A stretch of DNA of 64,000 nt from Brachionus rotundiformis (Eukaryota; Rotifera; Eurotatoria; Ploima; Brachionidae): NCBI GenBank assembly GCA_016802295.1, contig JAESIW010000138.1, forward strand, positions 505,904 to 569,903. The letters are read 5' to 3'. The translations under genes and the position numbers were made by a program. The notes under the pieces were generated by a model. The model saw only the letters and a list, made by a program, of their open reading frames with translations. It searched no databases and was not told the origin of the DNA. Within the stretch, counting starts at the first letter, position 1. Every line of letters begins with the position of its first letter. Shown in pieces: positions 36,282-48,079 of the stretch.

Positions 36282-37165
36282 TTATCTTTTTGAGAAAAAT
36301 TGATATTGGTATTTACTGTATATATTTTGCTTTTCTGTTGGTATGGTTTGAATCAAACCTTCCAGTTCTTGTTTAACTTCTCTGCCAAATTTTAGAAGCT
36401 TTAAAGTTAATAAAAAATTAAAATTAAAATTTTTCAAAAATATAATTGATTCGAAGTGATATACCTGTTTTATTTCGGCTTCATCAGTTAGATGTTTATT
36501 ACCTCTAAATTCGTTTCTAAGCCTTGTAAGTGAGTCTGAATGATAAATTATTAACTTTAAGAAAAAAATATCAAAATATATTAAATACTTTTGAGAACGG
36601 CAGTATCATCCTGGAACACTCTATTCCTGGTGATATAAAGGTTTTTGTACAAATTGAGAACCTAGAATTTTTATTCAAAACAATTTTTGATTACAAAAGT
36701 GCTTATGATAAATGTTTATATTACTCTTGAATATAGATTTAATCGACTCATTTAATTTATAGCGAAAATCTCAAAATTTATTAAAAGTCTGAAGCTTTAA
36801 ATAAAATTTATTTATGCTAGTTATATAAATATATATATTATATTTTAAAAAATTCAGAAAGCTTTTTCTTAGTATACTTGTTATTATCTCACATTTAAGT
36901 TTAAAAAAGTTTAGATAAATATAATTTATTTATACTTAATTTTTTAATTTTTTATAAATTATTTTAAATATTGATTCATGGAATGAATGTATCAAATCAA
37001 TATTTGAACGTAGGAGTTGTTGATCTAATTACTAAATACAAAATGTGATGCCTAAATTTTTAAAGATAATTCCTCAAATTTAAATAGACGAAGATTTATT
37101 TATTTAGAATTAAAATTTTAATAAAGGCCAAAAAAAGGCTCAATGAGTTTTTAGACAAAATCGCC
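36145..37165. repeat. Segmental duplication, copy 1 (contains LYRM7)
   Basis: This segment is matched, with substitutions and indels, by 38363-39372. The right part is almost identical, for example from ATTGATTCATG through GTAGGAGTTGTTGATC to AATAAAGGCC. Copy 1 contains the intact LYRM7. It ends where the TAF7-derived fragment begins, while copy 2 continues differently at that point. Confidence 0.85.
36282..36751 (-). CDS. LYRM7: LYR-motif protein, LYRM7/MZM1-like
   Basis: LYRM7 chaperones the Rieske protein during mitochondrial complex III assembly. Four small exons join in phase: 36751-36725 (27 bases), 36661-36589, 36535-36465 and 36398-36282, with introns of 63, 53 and 66 bases. The product is 95 aa. 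It begins MSRLNLYSR and carries the LYR-type motif VLNLYKNLYITRNRVFQDD, the RNRVFQDD part being typical of LYRM7. This is followed by LRNEFRGNKHLTDEAEI and LLKFGREVKQELEGLIQ, the three helices of the LYR fold. The size fits the family (about 100 aa). Another LYR protein such as LYRM2 or ETFRF1 is possible but the R-x-VF-x-D motif favours LYRM7. Confidence 0.8.
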
Positions 37166-37175
37166 CTTTATGGAA

Positions 37176-37312
37176 GACAAAGATAAATTCATAAGTGAAG
37201 GCTTTAAATCGAAGAGTATGATGTATGACACTAACATGTCCGACATAAACTATGATACTTCATCGATGCCAGCTCAAAAGATAAATGTTCCGGATGATTC
37301 ATCATATAAATA
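37176..37312 (+). pseudogene. Inverted TAF7 fragment
   Basis: About 137 bases match the coding strand of TAF7 (source about 35288-35150, minus) with roughly nine differences, for example the shared stretches GAAGGCTTTAAATCGAAGAG and GATACTTCATCGATGCCAGC. Here the sense direction is plus, opposite to the gene. It covers only part of the acidic middle region, so it cannot encode TAF7. It abuts the end of duplication copy 1. Confidence 0.9.
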
Positions 37313-37384
37313 GCAAGAATTAAAACAAAAATGTTAATTAAATTGTAATTTGAAAAAAAAAATTTTTGCTAATTTTTATTAAAA

Positions 37385-37455
37385 ATAATAATAATAATAA
37401 TAATAATATGAGCTACAACAGGCATTAGCCTGTAGAGCAAGACTAAGAGTCTCAC
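37385..37455. repeat. (TAA)n tract followed by two hairpins
   Basis: A run of about eight TAA units (37387-37409) is followed by ACAGGC-ATTA-GCCTGT (37418-37433, perfect 6-bp stem) and then AGACT-AAG-AGTCT (37440-37452, perfect 5-bp stem). A simple repeat next to compact hairpins resembles the 3' end of some retroelements, but no coding part is seen. Confidence 0.5.
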
Positions 37456-38362
37456 TATATTATAATTATAGATATAAATATATCAATTTTTGATTTTATC
37501 TCTATGGTAAAAGCTTTCATTCTATTAAAAAGAGTGAAGACACTCAAATTCTTCGCCCTCTTCTTTTGAGCTCCAAGACCAATTCTGTTGAAACCAACTA
37601 AAACTTGATCTAATCGATTAATAATTCATTACTGTTGATCCTGAAACTTGATTCTGAGTCACAGAGCATTTATCAACTAAAAAACTTTAAAATCCGTAAA
37701 ATCTTTTGTCTTTTTAATGATATTTTTATATCTATGTTTAAATTATATTTAAATTAAAATATTTTTCTCCTTAAAATAAAAACTAGAAAAAATCGTTTTT
37801 TTGCTAATTAAAAAGTTTTTTTTCTTTATCATAATTTTAAAATTTAAAATTATCAAAATCAACTTGGTTATTGCAATGCACCAATGCTGAATTGACCAAT
37901 GCTTTCACACGTGTGTAAGAAAAATTTTTTAAAGTATTAATTATTCTATAAAATACAAAAAAATTAAACATTAAAATATAAATAAGAGTGTTTTTTGGTG
38001 ACCAAGATTGAATAATTCAGATTAAAGTAGCAAATTAGATCATGAATGTTATAGATCTGAGCTTTTCAAAAAAAAACAGGTAATCAATTTATAAAAGTTT
38101 TATTTGAATATTTTTGGTGTTTGATCTTATTAATATTGATATCAAAAATATATAATTGTTTTTTTTATAAAAAATTCTTTTCTTAATTAAAATAAGTATT
38201 TTAATTTAACTCAAAATTGTGTTCTCGAGATTCAATCTTGGTCTAGATCTAAACATGAAATATTAGTAGTAAATGACATAATATCTTAACTTAGAGATCA
38301 ATTAGTGTGAATAAAGAAGAATATCTTATCTCTGAATTATTCATTTCAAAGTGTAAAAATTT

Positions 38363-39372
38363 TAAATTTGTTGCAAAATTTACCTTCTAAATAGTTAATT
38401 TTTATCTAAAATTTTATTTTGATAAAATTGAAAATAAAAGATTTAATAATTATTGATTTTTTTAAACATTGTGTTAAGAAAAATTATTTATCTATTTGAG
38501 AAAAATTGATTGTTTGAATCAAACCTTCCAGTTTCTGTTTAACTTCTCGGCCAAATTCAAGAAGCTTTATAGTTTATAAATAACTAAAATTTTCGAATTA
38601 AAATTTTATTTTTTTTCCAAAAATATAATTGATTCGAAGTCGTATACCTGTTTATGTATCTAACGCTTTCAAGAACGGCAGTATCGTCCTGGAAAACTCT
38701 TTTTCTGGTAATGTAAAGGTTTTTGCACAAATTGAGAATTTAGAGTTTTTTATAGTGTTTATGATTGATTTTTTATTTATCTCTTGAATTTAAATTTAAT
38801 CGACCCATTTAATTCAAAATTTATTAAAATTATGAAGCTTTGAATAAAATAATATATTTTAAAAAATTCAAAAAGCTTTTTCTTATAATACTTGTTATTA
38901 TTTCTCATTTAAGTTTAAAAAATGTTAGATAAATTTTAGATCAATAAGTTTAAAAAATACTTGTAAATGTTTTTTTAAAAAGATTTTTTTATACTTTTTC
39001 TAAAATTTAATTTTTTTTTTTAAATAGAAAATAAACAGTGTCTTACATCTGTTTATACTTTACTTTACCAATAACACCTTTATTGGAAAAAAAGGGCTTC
39101 AATTTTCAAAATAGATTCTGTTTGTTTTTTCAAAGTACTTGAAAGAAATTTTAAATATTGATTCATGAAATGAATGTATCAAATCAATATTTGAACGTAG
39201 GAGTTGTTGATCTAATTACTAAATAAAAAATGTGATGCCTAAATTTTTAAAGATAATTCCTCAAATTTAAATAGACGAAGATTTATTTATTTAGAATTAA
39301 AATTTTAATAAAGGCCAAGTATTAATCACAAGTTAAAAAGGCTCAATGAGTTTTTAGACACAATCGATTTTG
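38363..39372. repeat. Segmental duplication, copy 2
   Basis: A second copy of 36145-37165, same orientation, about 2.2 kb away. It keeps the sequence around the LYRM7 exons and the 200-base right part, with a deletion of about 110 bases that removes the third LYRM7 exon. An ATCGAT lies just past its right end (39363-39368). Confidence 0.85.
38486..38800 (-). pseudogene. LYRM7 pseudogene
   Basis: Corresponds to the exons of LYRM7 at 36282-36751. The last-exon relic (38486-38573) and the second-exon relic (about 38660-38757) are recognisable. The third exon and its flanking introns are missing, the 3' end is shortened, and the ATG-bearing first exon has drifted. It cannot make a LYR protein. 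Confidence 0.8.
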
Positions 39373-41983
39373 TTTATGACAATAAATCAAGTGAAGTTAA
39401 TGGAAGCCTTCATCAATCAAAGACACAACTAAACTAAATATTTATGTGATATTTTTTCTTAATTAAAGACTGTCTTAAATATTTAAATTCCGCACTAGGT
39501 CACCAAATTCTGGTACACTGTTCAATTCCGTTTAATGGCAGTTTGAGGCAGGTTTTTAAAAATTTTAATCAAGTCCACTCATTGAGGCTTATTGTAAAAT
39601 AGGCACTAATAAAAGCAAATACAAAATTTGAAATACTTTTATTAAATTTTAATTTATAAAAATAATTCGAATCCAAATGATTTTCGACGACTCAAAATCA
39701 AATAGCTATGTTCGTTTAACATAAACTTAAAAAACTCTAAAAATAAAAAGAGAAAAAACTAGGTTTAGATTATTGGCATTAAATAAATTTTAATTTTTTT
39801 CTTTATTGCTCATTATTTGTGGAACATAAAGGTAAATTTCAAATTATAGAAAATTATATCTGGAATTTTAGAAGTGAATAGAAATTTTATTATTTTTCTA
39901 AATAGCGAAAACTTAAAATTTTTTTCTAGAATTGATACATAGGTAAGAAGCTTTAGGACAAAGCTATCATTTGAATTGTTTCAAAGCAAAACAAGAGAAA
40001 ACTTTGGCATCTTGGCTAATCAAAAAAATTAATAAGTAGACAAATATTAAAAAATTTAAAGAGTTCTTTAAAAAAAATCATCTTCTCCGATATTTTAAAC
40101 AAAGCCTAGATTACAAAGATTAAAAAACATATATAGTTGTAATACCTTTAAGTTCTATACTTTTAGTGTGTTCCTCTCAAATTAGTAGAATTGAATTCTA
40201 TTTTCAAAACGAGAGAGTAAGAGAGAAAAGATTAAATAATTTGAGATCAACGCAAAAAAAATAAAAAGACAACAACATACTTCTTTCCTAGGTTGCTTTG
40301 GAAAAATGACAATTTCTTTTGTGTGTGTGTAGGGTTTCCTCAAGTTTCAATAAATTGATTGAAGATTAAGCAAAAAATCATTAAGATTTTTGTTTGTTTA
40401 AAGCTAAGGATTTGCATTATTCATCTATTTTTCCTATTCAATTTACTTATCTATTTGCGAAATTTGCACGAATGCCTCAAAAATGGCAATCAAAATATAA
40501 TCGAGATGGATATTACCTTAAATATCATATCCAGTTAATTAATGATTAGACAATATCTATTTGAAATACAAACTTTATTATGTCAACTATTTGAATTATA
40601 TCACAACCATAAGATTAGATAATTCTTAAACCTAGTAACTATTTTTCAAGTTTTGACTAGTTCGTATTTTGTTATTAATCAATGCAAGTCGAGGAAAAAC
40701 GAGCGAACCCTAGGCAAGGATAGAATGTATCGATTTTGGTCTTGTTCTAATATTACCATTAATCAATGTTTATAGAGCTAAACTTTTTCTTATCAAAAAT
40801 CTACAAGGCAAAATTATAAAATATCAATCATCGATAGTATTAATTAATTTAAAAAATTGAAATAATTACCAAAAAATGTATTCATTCCTCATAGGCTTCG
40901 ATTAAAGATTAGATTATACAATTTATAGTCATATATTTATATATAATCGATAACTATGAATGATTTTAATTGGAATTTATTGAGTATTGTTTGCTTTGGT
41001 GTTGATTAAAGTTTCATTTAGATTAAAATTATTATTAATCATTTAAAAAATAGATAAAATAAAAGTTTAAATAAGTTTCCTATTTTTTTTGTTATAAACC
41101 TTATGAATGTATTTTTTTTCTAAATCTAACTTCCTATTGATTAATGTAATTATTTATTGATTAGAAGCTTTTTAAAATTTTTGTTTAATCCATTCGCTGT
41201 ATACAGCGCTAGAGATGAATTGGTCATGTTTGTCTTTTTTTGATATATTATAGATTTTTTATCTTTCAAGAGTCTGGAAAATAGTTGTTTTATTTATTTA
41301 TTTGACAATTTAAATTTTTTAAAATTAGATTAAAATCAGGATCTAAAGGTATGATAATGACATAAATTATTTGAGAGAAAAAGATTTACATATAAGTTTG
41401 GAATGATAAGAGTATTTTTATCAAAATTCATAATTTATAATTGATCTATTGGACTATCAATTGGCTCATAGGAAGCTAGAAAGACGGCTTGATCATGTTC
41501 ATATCGATGAATTATATCAGGCCTAGATAAGAATGCGTTCTAGAAGCAATCGAGACTTTTTTTGCCCAAGCTAAAAATTTAGTTTATGATTATTTTATAG
41601 ATAACTAGGATTTTATTATTAAAGTAAAATTTTATAAAAAAATTTTTATGATTAATTCGTTCAATTCAAAAATAATTGTGAGAGACTCTTGGCTTTGATT
41701 AAAAAGCAAAGTATTGGTTACATAGCTCGAAAATCAAATCGAGTTTAGTAAATAAAATTTAAAAGATAAAAAATAGAGCTATTTTCTTTCTCAAGCTAAA
41801 TTACCTTTAGTGTTGAATTTATCAATAAAAAAACACTTTATTTTTTTTTCATTGTTTTGCTCACCTTAAATAAAGGTACGCACAATTAATTTAGCTAAAA
41901 AACAACTTGTTCAAAATAAAGAATTTTAAAATATTTTTAAGATAAATTAAAATTAATATCAATATTGAATAAAAATAGTATTT

Positions 41984-42007
41984 TCTCTCTCTCTCTCTCT
42001 CTCTCTC
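41984..42007. repeat. (CT)n microsatellite
   Basis: About twelve CT units. Similar tracts occur at 44062-44079 (GT), 45786-45801 (CT) and 46880-46910 (GA), all within the region upstream of CUX. GA/CT tracts can bind GAGA-type factors. Confidence 0.9.
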
Positions 42008-45000
42008 ATTTTCTTTATAATTTTTCGTCAAAAAAACAATTTGGAAAAATATCTAAAACTGAATTTTAAGCCACCTAAACTTTCAAAAATACCTTTATTA
42101 TATTTAAATAAAATTCAATTTGTTCTTATAGATGCTTTTAAATTCAATAGTTTTTTTAGTTTTTTTTTTAAAATATAAAATGTTCTCAATTAATCAAATA
42201 AATGCTTAATTTAATTGTACCCAAAAGCTAGAGATTGCTTTTTTAATTTTTGAATTCAATCGATTAAAAGGTGTTTAATTAAACAAAATAAGTTCGAATC
42301 TTTCCAAGCACATTTTTCTTTTATAAAATATTTTAATAAACTTGTCAATGTCGAATGAAATTTTATTCTTTAAATAAAGAAACTCCTCAAATATAGTCAC
42401 GTTTGGGAATATTTAAAAGGTGCTGGGAAAGTACTGACCAGCCACAAAGTATAGTTAATTTGTTTCGACTACATATTTAAAAAAATAAAATACTTGACCA
42501 ATTTAATGATAATAAAAATAGTTTAAATTTATGACTCATGTCTAATTATTGTAGGATTTAGATTACTAGTGCTTTGTTTATATGCTAGTGAAGCGTTTAA
42601 GCAAATCTTTTAGATGATCGAAAAATACTTCTAAATATTGATAATCAATAGATAAAATTTAGAAAAAAAAATTGACTTCATTCATGTTTTTTTAAGTTAA
42701 GTTGAGGAATTATTTAATTATTTTAAAAAAACTCATAAAAGTAATCAAAATTTATCTAGTAAAAAGTCGAACTCGTATTAAGACATGGAAATTCAAGCTC
42801 TTAAAGTCATGTTTTTTTGTTATCTAAATTAAAAAATTTATAAATTTTTAATGGATCGATAGCTTTGATTTATGGAGGTAAATTTTTTTATCAAAATAGC
42901 CCAATTTTATTCTAGGCTTGTTTGTAATTAACTTATATAAAATTAGGTGACCTCAGAGTCTTGAAATTAGTAAGGGAATTTCAATTGGTTTATTACATTT
43001 TAATGGAAATTTAATATTGACAAGAAAAATTCTGGCAATTAAGTGGCCAATATTTATCAAATGATTCAAATGAAGGCAATCAAGTTTCATGATTTGTATT
43101 CCAGAATAAAGCCATGTTTAAAATTGATAAGAGCCAATACTTGCTGCATTTAAAGTGTTGCATTAGATGGTTGGCAAATGAGTGATCATATTGAGGCATT
43201 TAGGAAAAATTCAAGAGTTTGATAAGACTTTGGGGATTAGAGCGATTTTGACTATTATGTAAAAAAGTTTTGAATAAATTAAAAGGGATTTGGGATTTAT
43301 AAAGGGGTATAAATTTTTAGATAAATATTGAAATTATAATTAAAACTACTAATGATACAATTGTCCTCTATAGTTTAAGAAATATTTCAAAAAATAAAAA
43401 TATCATTAAATTTACCTGTAGAAAGAAGATTTTTAAATTTAACTCTTTTCTTTTTGCCATTCTAAATAGCGTTTAACAGAGTTTATGAATTTCGATTATG
43501 TCTATGATTTGAATTCAAATTTTAAATTGAATTTTAATTATTTATCTTGAAATTTGTGGAGAGAACTATTCAGATATAGGCTTCGAGCAAATGTTCTAAT
43601 TAATAAAATATCAAAAAAAAAAAGTAAGGAGAGGGGGTTGTTGTAATTAAATTCAAGTTTTAAATATTGCTAAAAGATAATTTTTGAGTGTTTTTTTTTT
43701 TCTAATTTTTATGCAATAAGAAGAATGATAAATAAAATTCGAACACAAATCAAATATGTCAAAATATAAAACTTGAAGGATTTGTTCGCCCTGGTTTAAT
43801 GTTCACCAATGGTCGTTCAAGAGATTAATTAATAATTTAATTTTATTGCGTTGCTATGCTTAGTATCGAGTTACGTTTTTGTTTAGTCAAATATCTTTCG
43901 TTTCAATAAATGATAAAATTTTTTTTTAATAATATAAATATATATATATAAATGAACGATTAGACTTAATCAGTAAAAATTATTTTATTCAAATTAGAAT
44001 TTATAGCTTTTGGTTTAAAATCCAAGCTCTCTCTCTCTTTATTTCTCTATCCTCTCTATTATATGTGTGTGTGTGTGTCTTTATGTTGAGCAAACCCAAT
44101 TTTTAAAATATTTTAATTAATTTGAAAAATATCTATGAATTTGTTGAATCAGATTTAGGTAATACTTTATTTTATCTCCTTATTAATATTAAAATATTTC
44201 AATATGTTTTTAGATTTTTGTTATTTTAATTGTTTTAAAAGCTAAATTTTATGATTACTTTTAAATTATTTCTTCTCTTAATATTTTTTGTCTAAATGTC
44301 AAATATTTTTTCTAAATTGGAGCTTTAAATCATTTTATTTCTCAATTTCGTAGCTAAATAATTAAACCAATAAAAATCCAAACGATTATGACCATGAGAA
44401 CAAAGCAAATTTTATATAATAAACTAAAAATTTATAAACAAAGCTAATTGTTTAATTATTAAGAAATAAGTCATAAAAATTATGCTAGCCAATAGCTTGG
44501 ATCGATTGGCAAAGGGCCTTTCGGCGTTTAGACCAGGGTATTTAGGATAAAGTTTGCTTCACGGTGAGGATGGCTCGGACTCACTTGATAATTATCTATC
44601 TCATGATGTGTCACTAACTTAATACCGAGTCTAGACACGTTTAAATTTTCTTAGATTTTTGTTTACTTTTTTTTATTTCGCATTTTTCTAATCAGGATTC
44701 CGGGTCCTACTACGTCTTTATTTTCAATAGGCTCTTTTTAGATAGAGAATTAAATAGAGGCCATTTATAAATAAAACAAAATAAAATAAAAATAATTTCT
44801 TAAGCCTAATTTTTGAAGTCTAAGAATAAAACTGAATGATTTCTAGAATTAAAAATGAGGGCCTGATTACGATAATGATTTTTCTATCTCTAAATTTAAT
44901 TTTTAGTTTAACTGAATTGAATTTTAAGAACAGATTAGCTTAAGAAAACGAGACCAATAAACAAAAAATAGCTTTAAAATTTATCTTTAAAATCTTCTAA

Positions 45001-46885
45001 AAAAAATATAAAACAAAAGATTTTCTTCTATTCAAGTCGTAGCCTCAATTTTTCTCCAAAAAAAAAAAAGAAAAAATTAATTACGTCTAACTAAAAAAAA
45101 TTATTTTTATATGTCAATGTGCCAGATTTTAGTCACTCAGGATAGCAGAATCTCGAAGCTAAACGAATATTTTTACTAATCAAATAGAAATTATTAAAAA
45201 TTGGCAAAGTAAACTTTTCGGGATTCAAAAAAAATTTAATAAATTATTAGATTAAAGGTAATTTTTTATTTTGTTTAATTTGTTAACTTAAATGACAACT
45301 AGATAGGCAACTAGCGCATAATTTGCATTCAATAAATCGATCATTGATCTAAACAATCATAATCATTATTTATAATATTTATTTTAGATTTCAATATATT
45401 GAAATTTAATTATAAATTTATCATTTCGATTATGATTGACAAAAAAAATATATTTTGATGCATCATCTAATTCTAGTCATGATTATTAATAGAATTGATA
45501 GATTTTCTTATTCTCTCTCTTTCTCTCTATGTCGTTCGCCTTCTTCAGTTTCATCTCTCTTTTCTCCTTTCAATCGAATTCCGCTCTACATCAGTAGCAT
45601 ATAAAAATATTATATGATAAATTATCGATTTCAGCTTAGATCTCTTTGCCACAATTTATGCCCAAAATTATCGATTTGCATTCAAATCTCATAATCGATT
45701 TTTATTGATTTTATTTTTTTTCTCTTGTTATATAGCTTTCCAATATATCATTCACCCAAATTATCTTTTCACTTTTTTTCCTATCTCTCTCTCTCTCTCT
45801 CAATCTTGCACAAATATCATAAATCAAATTCAATAGTTTGATATTTTGTCGTAGATTATTTGCGATCAATAGACTTGGTATATTTCTATAAGTCAACCAA
45901 AATAAAACATTAAAAACATAGTAATCATTGCCCTTTCATACTAATTTTTTATTTTATTTGTTTTTTATCCAACTCTTAAATCATTATTATTTTCAAACAA
46001 ATTAAATAATGATTTATCGAAGTTGACTTGTAATTATAATTAAATTAATAACATTGATCTAGTGAGATTGAGAGCTCATTTTTCAAAAATACAGCCATTT
46101 ATGGCAAAAATTTTCTCACGTGTTTTTACACATTTGGTTAAAAGGACATAAACGCTTTCCATGTATTTTCCCAAGTTATTATTTTATTATTTTATTTGAC
46201 TTGACAGCTTTGAATTAACCTATAGCCATTGGAAGCGATGCGTTTAGCCATGGTTGGCAAAAATAGTCTCGTGACAAGATAAAAGCTAGGTATTATATTT
46301 CTTGGCTAATTAGGAGAGTGTCAAGTGATAATGCATGCTCAACCATGTGATTTGATTTGATCAGCGATACGAGCTCTGGCAACCCAGCAGCTCAAGGTCC
46401 CCTAAGCTGATCTATAATCTTTAGTCAAAAGCCAATAAATCGATGCTCAGAATTTAAAAAAAAGCCTCAATTGAACTGGATCAATGATCTAGACAGATTT
46501 TGTTTTATATCGTTAAACTATTTTATTTTTAAAATATTCATTTATCAATAAAGAGCTGTCTCAGATCATAATTGAACGATTTTTTTATTCTAAATTGCAT
46601 TTGTAAATATTTATATATGTCAATTAAATTAGGTTAGAAATATGACGAATACAATTCTATTCGTAGAATATAAAATTCAAATTTAAATATCAATAAAATT
46701 GAACTTCAAAACAAAAATTTAATTTTAACAGACTATTAAATAGATAAGACTAGGAGTCCGTGCATTTCGAATGCGTACAAAACTAATAAATAAAAATTTC
46801 AAGGAACCAAATCATTTAATTTATTATTTGAATCGTATAAACAAAATTTGAAAGCTAAGATATCTCGAACAAGAACGAAAGAGTG

Positions 46886-46920
46886 AGAGAGAAAGAGAGA
46901 GAGAGAGAGAAAAAAAAAAA
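46886..46920. repeat. (GA)n tract with A-run
   Basis: A purine-only stretch, mostly GA repeats followed by about ten A. Direct reading. No coding potential. Confidence 0.9.
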
Positions 46921-47704
46921 CAGGTTTTATGTTTTTTAACAAAAAAAAAAGAAAAGATAATAAATAGTATTGAATTTATCTATTGATGTTAATTTAAATA
47001 AATTACTGTTTAAAATTTTGAAATTTTAGAATTTTATAGATAAGAGAATTGCTTTTTGTTGAGATATATATATATTTTATTAGTAAAATATGTGTATTAA
47101 TATATGTGTTCGAATTTTTATTTTATTTTTTATTTTTAATTTCATTTTTAGTTTATCAATAGAGAGCTCATTTGACCAATTTTCAAGAGCCACAAGACTA
47201 GAAAACTAAAAAAGCATTCCTCAAGCTGTATTTAGGGGGTTACTAGGGACAGAGCATGGTATCAATAAGAGCTAATACATTGACGAATATTAGTTCTAGT
47301 ATTTATTAAGATTAGTTTATTCATGAGAGCAACTCGGTTACCAAGACAATTTGGTAATAATTGTAAATTAGAGTTATTCTTTATTGAAACTCTTGAATAA
47401 TAAATATTAGAAATCGAAAGATGCAGAGGGCTGGCTGGCTTTCAAAAAGGACTAAATTTCGAGTCGATAGTTCGATTTGAAATTTTTTAAATCTCTATAA
47501 TTAAATAAATTGAAACAGTTTCAAATTGAACACTGGCTCAAGTCTTTCAATTCGTTCAAGTGTTATACATGTGCGGTGATAAGTTTTCTTTTTTTAAGCA
47601 AGTATTAAACTAAGATTTCATCAAAGATTATTTGCCATTTTATCGATTTGGAAACATGCGCACAATGGCGCCTAGGGTGGGACTCGATCAATTCATAGCA
47701 CAGG

Positions 47705-47760
47705 TATATATATAAAAGCCCATTCTCTATGCGGTCCTCTGCTGACCACAACACCTATTC
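47705..47760 (+). promoter_or_regulatory. Candidate distal core promoter of CUX
   Basis: TATATATATAAAAG (47705-47718) is followed after 20-40 bases by a GC-richer segment (ATGCGGTCCTCTGCTGACCA) that could hold a transcription start. It lies 2.1 kb before the CUX start codon in the same orientation. A first non-coding exon with an intron would be needed. Support is only the TATA-like box and its composition. Confidence 0.3.
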
Positions 47761-48052
47761 AAATTAGGATTTAATTATTATAATTTTTGACTTTTTTTTT
47801 GTTTTAATGATTTTTATTTTAAGTTTAGAGAACTAATAAAATTTCAATTTGATTGATATTACAGGTTAATATTTGCAATAATAATAACAAGCTAAGTTTT
47901 AGTGATAATAATTAATATAAATCCAATTGACCTCATTTAATTTATGTGGTTTGTGCTTGTCCCATTTTAAAATTTAAAGTACAAAAATTGAAAATTTCAA
48001 ATCTTTTTTTTTCTAATATTTATGATTTATAATCATATCAAGCCAGATCAAG

Positions 48053-48079
48053 AGAAAACGAGAAAGCGTCTCGTTTTCT
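48053..48079. repeat. Perfect 11-bp inverted repeat
   Basis: AGAAAACGAGA, a five-base loop AAGCG, then TCTCGTTTTCT. The arms match perfectly and contain a CpG in AT-rich DNA. It lies in the CUX upstream region. It could be a dimer binding site or a hairpin. The two arms are too short for a microRNA precursor. Confidence 0.75.

Larger units (their letters stand above)
36752..38362. other. Rearranged intergenic DNA
   Basis: No intact gene. It holds the right part of duplication copy 1, a TAF7 fragment, a TAA microsatellite with two hairpins, and AT-rich filler. The stretch 37480-37680 has slightly higher GC and may be part of a degenerate mobile element. Confidence 0.5.

Noticed and set aside
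37411..37455. Rho-independent terminator
   Set aside because: The hairpins lack a T-run of that kind and the genome is eukaryotic.
44500..44600. tRNA gene
   Set aside because: The GC-richer patch has no acceptor-stem pairing or T-loop consensus. I found no tRNA or rRNA and no CRISPR array in the window.
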